This document shows, one piece after another, positions 62,601-64,000 of a stretch of 64,000 nt of DNA. The stretch is from Watersipora subatra (lineage: Eukaryota > Bryozoa > Gymnolaemata > Cheilostomatida > Watersiporidae). The translations under genes were made by a program, and so were the position numbers. Numbering within the stretch: the stretch's first letter is position 1; each line of letters opens with the position of its first letter. The notes below the pieces were generated by a model, which was not told the origin of the DNA, searched no databases, and worked only from the letters and a program-made list of their open reading frames with translations. The DNA is taken from assembly GCF_963576615.1 (NCBI RefSeq), contig NC_088708.1, forward strand, positions 62,474,672 through 62,538,671, in the 5' to 3' direction.

Positions 62601-62852
62601 CCGTACTACCTCATGTAATAAATCTCATGATTACTCTTTATAACAGACTCCGGAGAGAAGGGCCACAAATTTCAGAAGTTAGACCTACTAGATGAGGAAA
62701 TAGCTAAGCAGTTCAAGGAACTTCTCCAGGCATCGAGTGAGAAACTCGCTGCCATTTTGAAGCTGGACAAGGATATGTGGCGATCCCTTGATGTTGAGGA
62801 AGGGGAGTGCGATGATAAGATGGAGCTGGTTGATCAAATTTGTGAAGAGCAG
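59624..62852 (+). CDS. RING/B-box (TRIM-like) E3 ubiquitin ligase, N-terminal part
   Basis: TRIM proteins transfer ubiquitin through the RING and multimerise through the coiled coil. Exons: 59624-59787, 59969-60128, 61935-62106, 62647-62852; phases agree and give 234 codons up to a donor at 62853. The RING ligands are complete: C12, C15, C30, H32, C35, C38, C51, C54. A B-box 1-like zinc region covers about 82-106 (NCECAAALYCIDCQKKIC) and a B-box 2-like one about 128-155 (RCLLHNVEC, CVHGDRLACRQC). Exon 4 is a Glu/Lys-rich helix (LDEEIAKQFKELLQASSEK), the start of the coiled coil. The C-terminal domain that would name the subclass is outside the window. The ATG at 59624 is the first in frame after an acceptor-like site. 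Confidence 0.85.
60780..61570. other. Unassigned repeat-like sequence in TRIM-like intron 2
   Basis: This stretch is richer in CpG than its surroundings (GAGTAGGCCCCGCCTCTTG at the left). It contains a minus-strand frame at 60941-61141 with an acidic segment (LDLSDFESEICSDDCDD) that I do not recognise. At 61490-61570 and about 60520-60580 it shows CACCTCTAATAAAACCTCAC-type sequence ending in TTTTACTGTA, reminiscent of a DNA-transposon end. No complete element could be bounded. Confidence 0.3.
62305..62545 (-). pseudogene. Duplicated CCDC191 exon 1 and promoter (non-functional)
   Basis: The segment aligns by eye with 56157-56395 in the same orientation. It includes the intron start (CTAACCCTTTTATT), the coding exon, and the upstream stretch CACGCAAACTGAAGA plus GGCCATATTGTTT. 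The copied exon has its ATG at 62434-62432 and reads MKNQNLLELYKWQRIK then TAA, so it is closed early. It lies in intron 3 of the TRIM-like gene, about 6 kb from the parent. Confidence 0.88.
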
Positions 62853-64000
62853 GTAGTCTCTACACCTTTCATTTATACACTTCTATCCACCCCTTTCAAT
62901 TCTTTCTTCATCATGTTACCAACACGTTAGTATAAATTTGTGCTATAGCTACTTACCCAGGGTTAGAAGAGCATAAGTGCCATACTGAACTTGAAGGTTT
63001 TCTCCCCTTAATTGCTAACGACATTAATATGGTCCAAGTTTCTGTCGCCAGAGTTAAGTTCTGGAATATCAACAAATCTTACCAACTCACAATACTTTGA
63101 AAATCAAAGTTAAACATTCTTAAACACTGTGTTAAAGTGTCAGCAAGACAATTTGTGGAAAAAACATTTTGCTTTCAGAATATTGGGTCCCTCTGCTGAG
63201 ATCCTAATTACTATCATACATCTACATGTAGCACATATAGTCTATATAAATCTCAAAGTCTGTCCTTTGGTCTGTCCAGCTATAGCTATTAAAATCTAGG
63301 AATAAAAGATCCACTTTGTGCTGGATTAGATCTTGGAACCTCCTGTTCACAAGGCGATAACCTACCGAATTAAGCTACGCGAGATGCAGTGGATTCGTTA
63401 AGCAATGTGAGTCATTATTTCAGTTAAAATACATAAGCACTCTGCGTTACGTTACGCAACATCACTAAAGCTTGCTCTTATTTGTAAGTTTAGCAATACG
63501 CTAAACTCAAGTTAGTCATTGACGATGTGCCAGACTAATGGCAAGTGGGGGGCAACTACATTACCTTTACTGCTATAAGCTGTTTTTTGATACTCGTGCA
63601 ACACCGGGCATTCACCTAGTAGTGTATAAACACTAAAACTAAAAATATATGGAAATGTAAGTATGCATAAAACAAACTATAACTGATCAATTGTCTGTGT
63701 ATAGTCAGGACAGCAATTCCTCATGCAGATAAAGATACAACACTTCCACATTAAATTGAATGCAATTGCTCTCATTTCATGCACATATTGATAAGGCATG
63801 CACATATGATATGTGACATATCTTTATATGCGCAGTATATTCCCAGCTTGGGAAAATTTCCACTTTCAGCTGTTGATACATGTTTGGCTAGTGTTGAATT
63901 CTAGCAATGGCTATCCGATAGTCTGCTAGGCCTGATGTCGGCAGCTGTCAGGGCAACAAGGTTCAGTGGATCTCTGTCAGTACTAGTAACTGTAGTAGTT
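62853..64000. other. TRIM-like intron 4 (to window edge)
   Basis: No further TRIM-like exon is convincing up to the right edge. It holds a tRNA-like SINE head at 63319-63388 and otherwise AT-rich sequence. Confidence 0.45.
63319..63388 (-). repeat. tRNA-derived SINE head (tRNA-like, possible GTG anticodon)
   Basis: Read on the minus strand: CGCGTAGCTTAATTCGGTAG carries an A-box-like TAGCTTAATTCGG, then CGCCTTGTGAACAGGAGGTT carries a possible anticodon loop with GTG, then GGTTCCAAGATC resembles a B box. The acceptor stem does not pair well and position 1 is unclear. I call it a tRNA-derived repeat and not a working tRNA gene. Confidence 0.5.

Noticed and set aside
63904-63980. Possible TRIM-like exon after TTCTAG (QWLSDSLLGLMSAAVRATRF)
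   Set aside because: The frame is open, but the peptide does not look like a TRIM coiled coil and no good donor follows before the window ends.

Overview
The window is nuclear DNA from a multicellular animal. Its genes are split into short exons with GT/AG introns, and the space between is filled with several classes of transposon and long satellite-like arrays. Five host genes are recognisable: a Ras-family GTPase, an ACMSD decarboxylase, squalene synthase, CCDC191 and a RING/B-box (TRIM-like) gene. A squalene synthase gene argues against insects and nematodes, which lack this step of sterol synthesis. The AT-rich base composition, the Ty3/gypsy, Kolobok-like and pogo-like repeats, and the P2X7-C-like repeat protein fit a marine invertebrate, possibly a lophotrochozoan. 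That placement is inference. I saw no bacterial genes, CRISPR arrays or operons.

Layout. At 1-1020 is the 3' end of a RIT-like small GTPase gene (+). A 30-bp minisatellite and a 5'-truncated LINE follow (1489-3909). The ACMSD gene (3981-11977, -) is resolved into eight exons, with a perfect 26-copy 29-bp array and a TTAA-flanked MITE in its largest intron. From 12805 to 28534 lie three Ty3/gypsy-type LTR elements nearly end to end: a deleted one (+), a longer one (-) with readable gag-pol, and a 7.5-kb one (+) broken by two Kolobok-type MITEs. Squalene synthase (29243-36200, +) is complete in eight exons. CCDC191 (56289-37368, -) is modelled in 19 exons totalling 900 codons. Its introns hold a pogo-like element, a 14-bp minisatellite of almost 1.9 kb with a 504-bp higher-order period, a long-TIR element, and a 4.06-kb Kolobok-type transposon. 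The TRIM-like gene (59624 onward, +) runs off the right edge. Just upstream of it are two elements built of the palindrome AACTCGAGTT.

The host genes look functionally independent: signalling, tryptophan/NAD metabolism, sterol synthesis, a coiled-coil protein and ubiquitin ligation. Squalene synthase and CCDC191 converge on 36201-37367. CCDC191 and the TRIM-like gene diverge from the region between 56290 and 59623.

Most interesting observations: (1) the 4.06-kb TTAA-flanked element carries a decayed THAP/DDE-type transposase gene on one strand and a convergent P2X7-C-like zinc-domain ORF on the other; (2) the pogo-like insertion has a matching empty site elsewhere in the same gene, which proves its ends and its TA target; (3) the first exon and promoter of CCDC191 were copied into an intron of the TRIM-like gene; (4) the palindromic AACTCGAGTT elements. 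All exon boundaries come from reading splice sites, codon phase and family similarity by eye; no alignment or search was run.
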